DNA of 64,000 bases from Cyanoderma ruficeps (GCA_008694505.1 VZDJ01007753.1:22263800-22327799); one strand, 5' to 3'; numbered from the stretch's first letter, positions 13,901 through 26,762 are shown. Made by a program: numbers and translations. Notes: generated by a model not told the origin, from the sequence alone.

Positions 13901-14817
13901 TTCCACTCCTGCACACCCCTTCCACTAATTTTAAAATGTAAATTTATTAAATTGATTAAAGAAAAGCATACGATAAATAGGAGAAATTTTCCCTTTTCAG
14001 AGAGAAGTGTTACTGCTTTTCATTACAGTTTCATGAGACTTACCTGAATTCCATGAGAGCAAATACTCCAGAATTAGTCTCATTAGGAATTCAATACAAT
14101 ATATAAAAGAAATGTGAATATTTGTTCTGGGCTACTTTTTTATTTGTTTTGTAAACAGATCATACAAATTATTTTCAGTATAGGAATTGATTCCACATGT
14201 ACAGAATCAATATGAATATTGTAGGAAAACTTTTATTACAGAACAAACTGACTTTGGCAAGACATGGAATTGTGTAAAAAGAAAGTTATATATTTTCTGA
14301 ATGACTGACTTTTAAGAACAAAACAATACAGAAAGCACTGTTAAAATAGGTATTTTTGTAATGCATTTATAACTTGGCAAAAATCAACCACTCTTCAGTT
14401 TTATTACACTGTTAAGTTCACTGCAAAATAGTTTTTGCTCTCACTCATCAGTTTGGAAAACTGGAAGTTTAGGAGTTTATTACTCTCCTGGCCAAAACTT
14501 TTAATTTGTTAGTCTGATTCGATCAATGATTCAAAACATTTTTTGTGCGCTATAACTCTCTTTTAAGCTTAAGGAGCTGTCTCCCAGCTGTTTAACCATT
14601 GGTATACCTTGAGAAAACTAATGTATTTGCTCATATTTAGCCCACTTGCTCTTGGATACATTAGGACAAACCCAAGAAGATGTATGGCAGACTGTACTTC
14701 TCTTCTACTGAAAGTGCCTGATCACACAAAGTGCTTAATTTAGAAGATAATACTTTACATGCTGTAAGGTGAAAAGTATAAGGTTGTTTAGTATCTTTTA
14801 TAACATATAGATTTTAA
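10981..14817. other. Unique gene-free DNA
   Basis: Contains the G-rich tract at 11242-11268. Otherwise AT-rich with no exon or TE recognised. Confidence 0.7.
11242..11268 (+). repeat. G-rich tract, possible G-quadruplex
   Basis: Nine consecutive G followed by TGGTGGTGGG and ATGGTGGG on the plus strand, in otherwise AT-rich DNA. The first run can supply two G-tracts, so four tracts of three are available. Confidence 0.8.
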
Positions 14818-15170
14818 CAATGACCAGACCATGTACCTGAGAGCTTTGTCCAAATGCTCCTTGAGCTCTGTCAGGCTGGTGCTGTGACCCCTTCCCTGGG
14901 GAGCCTCTTCCAGTGCCCAACCACCCTCTGGGTGAAGAACCTTTTCCTAATATCCAGTCTAAACCTCCCCTGACACAGCTTCAGATTCCCTTAGTTCTGT
15001 TACTGATCACCACAGAGAAGAGATCAGCGCCTGCCCCTCCTCTTCTCACCAGGAAGCTGTAACTGCAGTGGGGTCTCGTCTCAGTCTCCTCCGGGCTGAA
15101 CAGAACAAGTGATCTCAGCTGCCCTTCATATGGCTGCCTCTCTAGACCTTTCACCCTCAGCAGTATTAGC
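14818..15170 (-). mobile_element. CR1 LINE fragment, a different subfamily
   Basis: Contains the CR1 blocks GGAGCCTCTTCCAGTGCCCA, GTGAAGAACCTTTTCCTAAT and CACAGAGAAGAGATCAGCG, which belong to another avian CR1 subfamily than the copies at 6.4 and 10.3 kb. The terminal 3' octamer repeats are missing on the left, so both ends are truncated or diverged. The minus-strand frame 14981-15295 overlaps it by chance. Confidence 0.9.
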
Positions 15171-18100
15171 TTATAGAAGCCAATCACTTTTTTTTTTGTT
15201 ACCATTTTACCATTACATTTGTGTTTTAAAAGTACACTGGATAGTTCAGTTACAATAGTGAAGATCCACCATTTCTTTTGCGCTACAGAATACATTCAGG
15301 TTTTTTATACTGAGGTTTCATCATACTGGATGTGTTTTTCATAAAACAGGATTATTAATTTCCAGGATCTGGGAAGTTTCAAACTACTTCAATTTATTTA
15401 GAATGCAGTATATTAAATTCCAGGAACCACAATGTGACTAAACATTTTGTCTGTTCTGCATTTTACTTTCTAACAATAAAATAATCGCTTTCAATTATAA
15501 TAAATTAAATCCAAATTGACTTTGTAATGTACAGTGAGACTGAAATAAGTGCTAACACTAAACATCTACAAAGCATGTAATTAATTTTAGGAAACAATGC
15601 CAGGAAACATTATTTGCTTTGAATAACTCGACTGATTCAAAATAATTCTACTTTGAAGCCATATGGTTATATCAAAGGGTTAATTTAAGCAGGAAAATAA
15701 ATTTTTGACATACTACTAGATAACATGAGACTCAGTAATAAAAAAAACGCAAGTCTTTCTTCTGCTGTTTCTCCTCCAGATTAATGAGACTTTCATGTTT
15801 GGTATTAAGTTGTGTCTTGATTTGTTCCATTACTGCTGCCAGGCTACTCTTCCACCCCCAGATGTTGGAATACTGCTCTAAGATAACTGATTTTACTAGT
15901 GGGACCATAACAAGAACAATTTGATTACACAGATATGGATACGGTAGTCTGCCATGAAATACCCGGGCTAGAGCCAGGGCATGGAGCTGAAGTACACAGA
16001 CTAAGGGAAAGTGAAGACCAGACTGAAAATACTGCTACTTCTCAAAGCTGATTTTAAGAAATCAGGAGCATATAAACAGGAACTTCTCCCTACCTCCCCA
16101 CTTCTTTCTTTTTTTCCAGGAAACATTAGTGTTCTCTTTCCTGTTTACAAACTCAATTCTTCAAAAGAGAAACAAAACAATGCATTTTCTAGTCGAATTT
16201 CATGAGTCTGAGTCTTTCCTTACTGACACTGCATTAACATAGGAAGGAGATAAGAATGTTGCTAGTAATGAAAAAGACCTATGCCCTACACCAACCTTTT
16301 ATGAAATTGGGCCTCTGTAGAAATTCTCATTCTAGATACTTAGAGGGTAATGAGAGATAGTCATTGTTTAGATTGGAGCTTTTATACTTCTTTTTAAGTA
16401 GGAGAAGCAGCAGATTATTATTCTAGCCCACTGATGGTCCTCCTTATTGCTACCAGTGCACTTTAGTACATGGCAGAGAAATGTGGTCACACACTCCCAT
16501 GTGCTAGTCAAGTCCCGCATACCTAACTTGGACACTTGATGTGGGGTCCTGTGGAAATCTGTGTTCACCTGATGCTTGTAACACAAAGTGGCATGCATAG
16601 AGTCAAAGGGCAGTAATAGGTTCTGTGTTCAAGCTGCTCAATAACTTGTCAAGATTTACAGAACCAAACCATAGCCGGCAGAAGTTAGTTAAAGCTACTA
16701 TTTAATAGAAACATTCCCAGGTAAAAGCATTATGGAAACACTTACTGCTTTTATCACCCCTTGTACACATCATACTACTTGTAAATTCTTTACTATAGAA
16801 CACTCATAATGTTATTCCAGTTTTTTTATATCTAGGCTATCGATACCCCAAGTGTCAGATCACAGTCTCCTGTGCTGCTGTAATCTGGTAATCTGTTTCA
16901 GCCAATCCTGGCACTTGGAAGATCCCAACATAGATCTGTAGTGACTACGGGCTCCAGCTGCCTGCAGTTCATCTCAGTATGACACTGAGATCTTCTTGTT
17001 GCCTATGTAGAAATTGTGTAATCCTGCACTTACCATGATCACAGTAGTTTGTTACCTGCCTGCTGCTTTCTCACAGTAAGAGCTGCAACTATTCCAGTCA
17101 ATCTGTAAATCTGGGATTAGTTTAGCTCCCTGGTGAGATGATCACACTTGTAACTGACAAAATATGTCACTTATAGGCCCCAAATTCCAACATGGAAGGA
17201 AAACCTTGAATCCAGATTGCAAGACGTGGAGTCATGGGCAACTTTTCTCCTGTCAAAGATGTGAACTAGTTTTCAAAACTCAGGTGATTAGGGTCCAATA
17301 CAAATAACAGATAAGAGGTAAACCCAGAGTAGTAAGTTACTGTACATTTTCGAACAAAAACTCCTATTGTAAATATTTTTCAGTTAATGATTTAGAATAA
17401 AAAAACAACTAGCATTCAAGCTAATTATAAATTACATCTTGGAATCTAGGTAAATGGAACAGATACAAGCAAAATCTTAGAACTGAATAGATAAAATAAT
17501 TAGAAAAACATTGTTCCAGGGCAAAATTACTCAACCACTACCCTCAAAACAAAGCACAATTATAAACACCACACTTTGAATTATAAAGCATTTAAAGCCC
17601 ATTAGTCAGTTAAATGGGAGAAAAAAATCTGCACTGAAGCTTTAAGGGACACTCTGGGACAATAACATCCACATTAAAAAATAAGGATACATCAAAATTC
17701 TTCAGTTAAAAGGTTAAGTGTTAGTCTCTGTGTAGTTGATAAATGTTGGGCTAACCTAATCAGTGGCTGTAAGAGGCAATGCCATCAGCTAGTTCCTCTG
17801 ACCTGTGCTTTTTACCTTTTTACCAAAGTCAGATTTAAGAAAGATGTAAACTTCAGGCCTCTGACCTAGCAAGGACCTTGTTCGTGCCAGCCTGGTGTTC
17901 TGCTAAACAGACTGAGAACTTTCAGCTGAAATCAGGAACATGTGCACTTCACTAATACAACACATGACGTGGAAATTAAAATGCAACGTGATCAAGTGCT
18001 TTAGGATATTTTAACAGTTAAGAATGCAGCTAAGAGAAAAAAAGCTTGTATCGGTGTTTTGATTTGGGGAGGAGGAAAAAGACAAATTAGATTGCATTCA

Positions 18101-20849
18101 TTTTCTTAAAATACATAGGGCAACAAAAATTCAGTTCATTAGTTCATGCATGACTGACCCAGAGGAAATAAGGAGGTTGTATGTGTCTGTATGACATGTG
18201 TCATTTATTAGCTAAGTAGGTTTTACTACTTCCAATTGAACTAAGTTAAAACTAATTAGATGGAAGTTAAATTACAATCCAAATATAATAAACCAAAGAA
18301 AAATAGCAAATGGCATTTTAGTTATTAATATTGTTCCTAAATGCAGTTGATTATTTCCAATAGTACATGTATTGATTACTTCCAAGTATTGGAGTACCAA
18401 GCTTTGCCAGCTGCTGGAATGGCAGTTTAACGCTACATATACTAACTAGGACTGATTTTCACATATGCCATATTTAATCGGATTAATTTATTTCATTCCA
18501 TCTTCTACTGATACTTACATGTGTCTCCACACATTACATATGAATCTGGACTCTGTATAAAACATAACCCTTCCACCCTTTTTGACTGTTATGGAATGAC
18601 AGTACAGTAAAATTGACAATGAGACATAGTGATACAGTTTCTATTTACTACCAGCATCTCAGATCAGCAGAGATTTTACACTTGATACTTGTAAAATAGA
18701 TACTTGTAGTACCCATGTACATTTTCACTTAAAAAGTGTGAAGATTATGTATCACTGTTTCACAGATTGGGTACCATTATTTATCAACAAATGTATCTAT
18801 ATATATACATATATTTCAACTACCTACAAAATAACGGTGTAACTACATTTTTGGCACATACGTGCTTATCCCTTGCATTCCCGGGTTTTAGACTTACATG
18901 GAAACTTGAGTAGGAAGTAAACTACTCAAATTGGATTAGCCAAAAATGACAGTGTAGGTTTAAAGAAACTAAACAGAGGAATTATGTCACACTACCTTCC
19001 ACTAAAAAAAGACTCTCTTTTTGAGACTCAAGCATAGAACACACTAACATATGGATGTCCATCTTGTACTGGAGGATCAATCAGAAAAAGTGCCTTTTGT
19101 TGTTTTTTCCTTCTATGTGGAAGATGCTTCTCATTTTAGAGTACCAGTGTCTATGGTGAAAGCAAATGAATTATTATACTTACTGGATTGGAGGGTTTAG
19201 AGGATTATTAAGACTACATATTGGGAAAGTGCATTTCACATAATTTATATTTCTTTTGCAATTAAAATTTTTAGCAAAAACATATAAATTCTTGATTATA
19301 TGTAGTTTAATCATATCTAACTATATTTACTTCCACTCTGTGTAAAGCTATTTATATTTCAATCTATATACTGTCCCAGGTTTTCCATCACTTATTTATA
19401 TCTGCTAGTACACAGGCAGTGACCGCTTCTTTGGAATAAAATAAATAAATACATTCCAAGAATGCAGAATGGGCAGTTAGCATTACACAGTAAAAAAGGT
19501 CTTAAACATTTTTTTTTTGAATGTGGGAGCTCTGCATTTACAAATTGAACATGGAATATTGTACTCCTGTAAAAACACTTTGTTCTACAATTTAATAAAT
19601 AGGACAGAGCAGGAAATTTTCCTAACGGCTGTGCATTTAAAAAAGAAAAACTGATTTAGTAACCATGAAAACTAAAATGTGTTATTATTATCCACTTTGA
19701 TTTCATTAATTCAAACTAACGGGCAGAGTATAGGTGGAAAGAGTTTTATATTTGCAGATGACTTTACACTTAAGGAAATGCAGAACTATGACATATACAT
19801 CCCCTAAACCCACGTGGCAGTATCTGCTGTAACAGAAATACAATCGATATGCACAGATCTGTTTCCAGTCTTGGTATAAATGACTTTATTCTGCTTTTTT
19901 GTTCCAGTGATACTCCATTTTTATTCAGTGATTCCAGTGACTCCACTTTTATTCCAGTGCAGGAATTGAGATTGCCATTGGTTATATTGGTTATACTTTA
20001 GTCAGAAGGAGAAAGAATTAAAAAACTAGACTTTTATTATTCTTGCATAACTTTCCATGGAAAAAAACCCCATTTTCTTCACTGATTTTATGTTTTGAAC
20101 ACTTTATACTTTTGAATATACTAACACAGACCCATGCACCATTATATAATGACAACATTTATAAAAAGTCTTAAGTACACAGCAATACAAAGAATTCTGA
20201 AAATATTCAAAGGTTTGATAATGGAAAAAAGTCTCCATTAATTCCCTCAAATTCAATGTAAAACTTTATATTTCTATTTAGCACCTTTCAGAATTCAATC
20301 AGCATTTTCCCTTTTACTTTCATTGAAGAGTTATTTAATTCAAGTTGCTACAAATATTAAGGAATCTAGATAAAAGCTTTTAAAGAACAACTTGTCATGA
20401 CTTTTTTGATCCTGAGATTTTTATATTTAGCTAAATTAATCCACTGCATGAAATTTTCTTCTACCTCCTCAATCAGAACTAAACTGTCCTCACTCATTCT
20501 CAAACAGGTGTTTCTTGCCATAATGCATATCTTCTGTCGGTCCTCCTAAGTTCTAATATCTTTTGTGAGAAATAAAATAGGCAATGGCCTTCAAAGGAAT
20601 TTTTTAAAAAAGAAGAAGTCTTCCTTTAAGACCAGCAACTAAATGTGATAAAAGCAGTGAAAATACCTCCTAAATCAAACTTAGTAATGAAATCTCTTAT
20701 TGAAAGAAAATATATAAAAGATATTATGAAGGATACTTTTTAGCCAGCAATGTTAGAAGATCAAGGTATTGTCACTACATTGAGAAAAGTCTTCCACACT
20801 TCTGGTGCCACTGAAATACAACCCATACTTTTATAAGATACACTCTCTT
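15171..20849. other. Unique gene-free DNA
   Basis: No exon or TE recognised. A GC-richer part at 16420-17100 has no recognisable coding or repeat content. Contains the tandem duplication at 19902. Confidence 0.7.
19902..19961. repeat. Imperfect 30-bp tandem duplication
   Basis: Two adjacent units of about 30 bp, both starting TTCCAGTGA and containing a CTCCA...TTTTATTC core, meet at 19931/19932. They differ by a few substitutions and small indels. Confidence 0.85.
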
Positions 20850-21995
20850 TGACCTTCTCTTTCTGACTGACATGCTGGTAGCACCCTTTCTTGTTAGTCT
20901 TTGTATCCTTTGCAAAGTTCCAGCCCACTGGCCTTCCTGACCCTATCCCTACACAACCATGCAGTATCCCTACGCTCTTCCCAGGACACCTGTACCTGGT
21001 TCCACTGTTTGTCCATTTGCTTTTTGCCCTTTAGTTTGACCAGCACGTCCTCACTCAGCCATGCCTGTCTTACCTTCCTTGCTCGATTTCTCAGGCATGG
21101 GGTTGGAGAGCTCTTGTGCTCTATGGAAAGTCTTTAAAGATCTTCCGTCTCTGTTCTGCTCCGTTCAACTCCCATCCTGTCCCCTGACTAACTCTTTGAA
21201 GACCTGAAGTTTGATTTCCTAAAAATTCAAGGTCCTGACTTTACTCTTTGCCTGACCCATATTCCTAAGGACTGCAAACTTCACCAGTGCACGATCACTT
21301 TATCCCAGGCTGCATTTTATCCCACTCCAATCTTGATGTTCCTGGCTAGCTTGCTTGCATTGGTGATCATCAGTAGTGCATCCCCTCTGGTGGGGCTATT
21401 ACCTGGCTCAAGAAGTTATGTATTCCAGGAATCTCCTGGATTGCCTACAGCTCACTGTGCTGCTTTTCCAGCAGATATCGGAGTGGTTGAACTCCCCCAG
21501 TAGGAGAAGAGCCTGTGAGTGTAATGCCTCCTGTAGCTGGAGCAACAAGGGTTCATCAATAGCCTCCCTCTGACTGCACAGCCCAGAGTAGACACCAACC
21601 ACAACATTCCCTTTGCTGCCCTGGTGTTTGATTCTTACCCATAAGTTTTTGACCTGCTTGTGGTTGTTCTTCAGAGAGAGTTTTTCACGCTCAATCCATC
21701 TGTGATTTAGAGGGCAGCTTCTCTTGCAGGGCAAGCACCCCGTCCATTTAACCTTGGCATGTCATTTCACAGCTTATCACAGGTGAGCCTGATCTTATCC
21801 CCTTCCTCCATCAAAAGGGGGGGAAGCTCTGTCCATGAGCCCCATTAACCCAAAGACCCTCTTCTTTTCTAAAGAAAGATGAATCTCATCTGATGCCAGC
21901 AAGCCTGGTGCTGTGTCGATCATCCCATTATCAAACATCCCAAAATCTTGACAGTGACACCAACCACAGACCCATGTATTAATAGATACTTTAGC
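20850..21995 (-). mobile_element. CR1 LINE ORF2 fragment, endonuclease and linker to reverse transcriptase
   Basis: Minus-strand translation across this block gives, in different frames, VVVGVYSG, LLLQLQEALHSQALLLLG, EFNHSDICWK, PTRGDALL, ITNASKLARNIKIG and NMGQAKSKVRTLNF. These are consecutive pieces of the CR1 ORF2 apurinic-like endonuclease and the stretch before the reverse transcriptase. One frame (21408-21734) stays open for 108 codons. In-frame stops and frameshifts elsewhere make the copy dead. It lacks the reverse transcriptase and the 3' end, so it does not have the usual 3'-anchored CR1 structure. The right boundary near 21995 is uncertain, and the 21735-21995 part is assigned with less certainty. 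Confidence 0.88.
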
Positions 21996-22156
21996 ATATG
22001 TTGATAATTTCTTTAGTTCTGATGGAGAAACTTCCTAGAAAATAACTAGGCAGAAAACTTGGCAAACTCATATAAACATGTAGGACAACCAGAATAAAGG
22101 AGATTCAGGTGCGGACATAATGTGTTCAAAAGATCACCTCATATGGGTGAGGTGGT

Positions 22157-22174
22157 TTTTTTGTTTGTTTGTTT
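22157..22174. repeat. (TTTG)n short microsatellite
   Basis: A short run of TTTG units after a T-run. No function is suggested. Confidence 0.85.
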
Positions 22175-23079
22175 GTGGAAATACATTTATAACCTCTGAC
22201 TCAATGACCCATCTTGCAAAATGACAAGCTCCTTCAATTTACCAGCACATCTCCTCAGCAAAATCACTACAAAACAAGAAATGTCCAGATACTGGGAATC
22301 AAGGGCCAACGTCCTGGCTGGCCTAAATTAAGTTTCCTCCAAATCAAAGTGATGAAACTCAGAGAGAAGGAGCATAACTCTGGAAAAAATGAGCAAAGGG
22401 TGATGGATATGGACGGTGGAGCAGGACATGTCAATAAAGCAGTCTTAACTTTCTAAACATGGCACAGAAAGGTTCTATTCTAAGACCTTTATGCAAGAAA
22501 GAAAACAAAAAGCTCTGCACTAGCTTTAAAATCTCCAAGAAACAGGACATTTGGTAAAATGAAGGAATCAGAACCTAAGAAAAACAGTAAAATTAATATA
22601 TTCATTCCTATTTACTAACAAAACAATCCCTGTCAAAAAGTTGATATTTCTCACTAAATCTGTGCTCAATTCATAAACACATTTAAAGAATTCAGGGGCC
22701 TGCATCAGGAATTCATGCTTTAATCACACTTCGACTTTTTATCTCTATGAAAATAAACAGGTAAGAACCATTGATATGAAAAAGCCCCTCAACCAACACC
22801 ACCAACCCAACAGACTCCTGAAGCCATAGATAAAAAGACCTCCTATCAGCGGGACACAGAACTGGTATTTACTTCTGAAAGGTTGTGATTTTTAAAAAAA
22901 CACTTTGGAAAATCACCTTCTGCTGAGCAGTCAAAAAAAAAAATTTGCAATTCTTTTGTGTCATCAGTAACAGTGTCTCAGATGTCAAAACCGTAGAACC
23001 AGAATACATTTCAGAAACAAGCACCAGGAAATGAACCTTAAGAAATTTTAACTGTTCAGTAGGGAGAAAGGATAGGATC

Positions 23080-24260
23080 AGAGGCTTATGTTTTATTCGT
23101 TTTGTCCATGAGAAATTAAGTACTTTACTTATCCATAAAAAGGATGCAGGCCAAAATCATAACACGTTAACACCGCTAGCTTGTAATTGATGCAATCACA
23201 GTATTACTATCTAAATTTTTGTTTACTTTTCAACAGATTGGTGTCCGCAGATCATGCTGTCTTACACCGCCGCTCCTCTGTAACCTTAACCATTATTCCT
23301 ACTGTGTAAAGTGAAGCACAAATTTAAGGTGACAAAGCACCAGTTGGCTGATGTGAAGTATGCTACGAAAGCAGAAACCTCTGAAAGCTTCACAGCCATT
23401 ATGAAATAACTGACCTATATGAAACTGCTACCATGGTTCACAAATTTATTGTCAGGTTCCAGCCTCTAGCTGTTCTCTGATTGTTCTAAATACTTGACAA
23501 ACTGAAGCCTTTTCACTTTCCGTTGAAATTGCCTCATCTCCCTGTCAGAGCGCCATGGGGGACTCCATTACTTTTCTGACTTCTTTCCCCTACTGACAAG
23601 TCATTTAGCTGGCTTCTTGTTGTGAAGGCTGTCCATGTCAAATTAGCCAGGGCCCCTATTGTCCTTATTACCACTCGAAAAGCCATCATGAGTAATGCTA
23701 CGGGGTCCCTCAGTTGTCATCATTTGTCAGAAAGAAAGGGAGTGTGGTTACATATAGCTGACAGGTAATTTCAGTGTCTACAATTACCCCAATTAGTCTT
23801 GTCATAAACAATTCGATAAATGCACACCAATACAAACAGATAAACACACCAAGGTTTCTCACTATTAATGCCATGTAATGGATAAATCAGTGATATAACG
23901 CTGTATTCTATTTATTTCTTTAAACTATTCTCAGCTGCAAGCTGGCAGTTGCTACCTGGTCAGCACAAATTGTACTATCTACTTTCATTAGCTCATCACC
24001 ACAGAAGAATATGAAAGGCTGTGACAAAATTCATTTAGAGAGAGCACGAAAGAGCAGATTGCCTAAAGCAGGTGTTATAACAAAGATAAAACAAAGGTTT
24101 TCTTTTGTCAGTTCAATGCTGCAATGAGCTTTAAAAGAGACTATTTTGTCCTTAAAAACAAACATAACATAGGAGAGCAACAGAAAGAGAGAGCAGTGAA
24201 ATACATTCCTTGTCTCCCACCATTTCCCAAGTCAATCAGCAGGTGGGTCTTCTAACAATA
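23080..24260. promoter_or_regulatory. Candidate conserved non-coding block
   Basis: A complex, repeat-free sequence. It retains CpG sites (such as CACCGCCGCTCC near 23267 and AGAGCGCCATGG near 23547) in AT-rich surroundings. It carries CTGTCAG at 23542-23548, TGACAGGTAATT starting at 23759, and close homeodomain-type cores (CAATTACCCCAATTAG near 23781). It has no coding frame. The base composition differs from the flanks. Assignment is by pattern and by position in the presumed MEIS2 regulatory block. Confidence 0.42.
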
Positions 24261-24689
24261 TCTGCATCAAAGTCTCATCTTCCAAGGTGGCCAAAATATT
24301 AACCAAATTATTTCCACATATTTTTTCTATTTTTTTTTTAAATATACATCTTGCAATGCCATATGGCTCCTGAAAGACCTGGTAATCATTCCCCATAATA
24401 TATAACATAATCCCTGATGTTCTTCCATGGAATTATTTGAGAACAGGTTTAGTAATTCCAACTGCCTGGACATTCTGGAGCACTGTGCTTTAGTCTTTTG
24501 GAGCATAAAATATTGATGATGTTCACTGCTCTTCTAAAATACTAGGTACACAACACTGAAAAAGGCAGTTTTAATAACATTTATATTAAACACTGAATTA
24601 CACATTGCTAAGCTTATCCTTGTGATCCACCTAAATAAAAACCTTGACATCTCTAGAGTCTACAGCACCCTGTCTGTTTGCTGACCGCA

Positions 24690-25450
24690 GGCTGAAGTGA
24701 TGGCTGGAAAACCGAACATAGACACGTTGTTGTAGGAAATTGCTTTTGGCAACTATTTGTTCAAACTCAAGATTTTTTTTAAACCAACACTAAGAACCCA
24801 CCAGAAAACAGGACAGGTCTCCCTAATGAGTAATCTATTTTAGCACAGTCTTGTCTAGGCATGACAGTTTACTGAGAGGCTTGAAAAACTCGTAATTACC
24901 AGTGTTACAGGGCAATTAATGTATATTACACTGCACTACTCATGGCAGCAACTGTCATTTTCTCAATAAAAATGAGTACTCTTCAGCTAAAGGTGACATT
25001 AATTGGGACTTTAATGACTATGCAGAGGAGCTGAAGCCAAATATGAACAAAACAGCGACTCAATGAGCGACTTCAGAAACGAGAAAATTGTACTAAAATG
25101 AGATTAATTGCTGTTTAGAAAAAGGAAAGAACCTAAAAAGCTATTAAATTGCAGGGTTTGGGTGCCCGGGTGATGGTTGTGATGTTAATCTTGCATTCTC
25201 ACAGCAGGCAAATATTCACTAAATTCAGAGCCTTTTGACAGCAGGAAAAATCATGTATGCTTAACTTCAATCCATCAAAAATATATTTCAGCTTTTATCA
25301 GTGTTCTAAATACTTCTGCAATTTCAAAAATTACTGCTCCATTCCTTGGCTGTCATCATGCAAATGCGAACACTGTCAATATTGCTATGAAAAATTCCCT
25401 GGCTTCAAAAGGCCTGCTTCGGTGATAAAGAAAGAAAAACGTGAAGATTA
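24690..25450. promoter_or_regulatory. Candidate conserved non-coding enhancer with a TALE motif cluster
   Basis: Seen: five TGACAG/CTGTCA hexamers at 24862, 24952, 25236, 25350 and 25373. By simple base counting about 0.25 would be expected in 517 bp on both strands. The block also has an octamer ATGCAAAT (25358-25365), repeated AATTAAT homeodomain cores and few repeats. Known: TGACAG is the core bound by MEIS/PREP homeodomain proteins, and the vertebrate MEIS2-CDIN1 interval is rich in conserved elements. Inferred: a developmental enhancer, most likely of MEIS2. The open frame at 25257-25451 inside it shows no protein similarity. Conservation is not tested here. Confidence 0.5.
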
Positions 25451-25599
25451 GAATTGCAAAACACACACTACTAATATAACTAAAAGCAACAATAAGAATT
25501 TAATGTTTAAATTGTGAAAACTGCTAAAATAGAAAATGATGGGGTATTGTTTTAGTGTGTGTGAGGAAAAAATAAATCAAAGAACTCCCCTACTCTCAT

Positions 25600-25830
25600 A
25601 AAATCTTTAAAGCTTACAACTTTATAGATAATTACTCATTGCAAATAATTAGGACATAATTTTGCAGCTTGACTTCAGGTGATATAATTATTAAAACTGC
25701 TCTGTAGTTTCTAAAAGCCTTTATCTGTGCTACTTAATTCTTTAAAGCAATTATATAATTGCTTTTCTTTATAGCCTTTTTAACTGTCATGATGACTGTA
25801 TACATAAAACATTGCACTTAAACTCTGACA
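25600..25830. promoter_or_regulatory. Candidate conserved non-coding block with the palindrome
   Basis: AT-rich but complex sequence with several homeodomain cores (GATAATTACTC, AAATAATTAGG, the 22-bp palindrome) and CTGTCA at 25784. It may be a separate module of the same array as 24690-25450. Confidence 0.38.
25744..25765. promoter_or_regulatory. 22-bp perfect palindrome with paired homeodomain-like cores
   Basis: Each 11-bp half reads AAAGCAATTAT. The two halves are exact reverse complements with no spacer, giving two CAATTA/TAATTG homeodomain-type cores head to head. A CTGTCA motif follows 18 bp later (25784-25789). Function is inferred from motif content only. Confidence 0.5.
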
Positions 25831-26723
25831 TATAAGAGGGATAAACATAGCTCTGATTCACTATTCACTTTGAAGTTATATCTCCTGTAACTTCAGATTT
25901 TATAACAGAAGATCAGTTTATCCTGTCAAGTTAAAAATTGCATATGGAGTATTCACATATCTTAAGAAGAAAAACTTCTCTTCCACCCAAACGTACAATA
26001 GTTGCACCCAGGAAGAGACAAAAATAGAGCTCTTAGTTTCTTACAATTACCTGTTCCATAATCGATTCTGTTCATTCTGCATCTTCAGAATTAAACATCT
26101 GTCTCATCCACATTTACAAAAACCCTAGATGCACTAAAACATGCATCCCCAAGTACTACATCCACTGGGTGATATACTATAACATATAGGTTTCAAAGAC
26201 AATTAATAACATTACATCTATTAAAACTTCTGGAATATTCATTGAGAAATTCCACTATAGGTATATAAATGTCTTAAGTACAAAAATCATGGGCAAGCAA
26301 GGCAGGCACTTAAGTTAGGCACTTAAACCAATCACTGTGTGCTGAATAGGGTCCACAAATTGTCATAACATTACCTACTTTGCATACAGCACTTTGATGA
26401 TTAGTCACCTCTTTATTACATAGTTCTTACTTAAAGTAACTGAAAAATACATGACAATGTTACCACAGTAACCCTTAAGTTACCCATACGATTCATAAAA
26501 TTAATTGTATTTCAAATGTAAAATTTGATGATGCAATTTTTTGTATGAAACATCCATTTTTTTGCAAAGGACAAAACCAACAAAGGAATGCATGGGCACT
26601 TAATGCTTGAATGTTTGTAGCTTGCAGAGTAACTTTTCTTCAGGTTCCAATGATTCCTTCAGCATCAACGTCACCAACATTTGGATTTATGAAACCATAC
26701 TTGGGCCAGCTGGTTTAAAAGAC

Positions 26724-26762
26724 AGTTCCAGTAAATAGTTCCAGTAAATAGTTCCAGTAAAA
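26724..26762. repeat. 13-bp tandem repeat, three copies
   Basis: Three successive units of AGTTCCAGTAAAT; the first two are identical and the third is the same through eleven bases. A small minisatellite in gene-free DNA. Confidence 0.95.
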
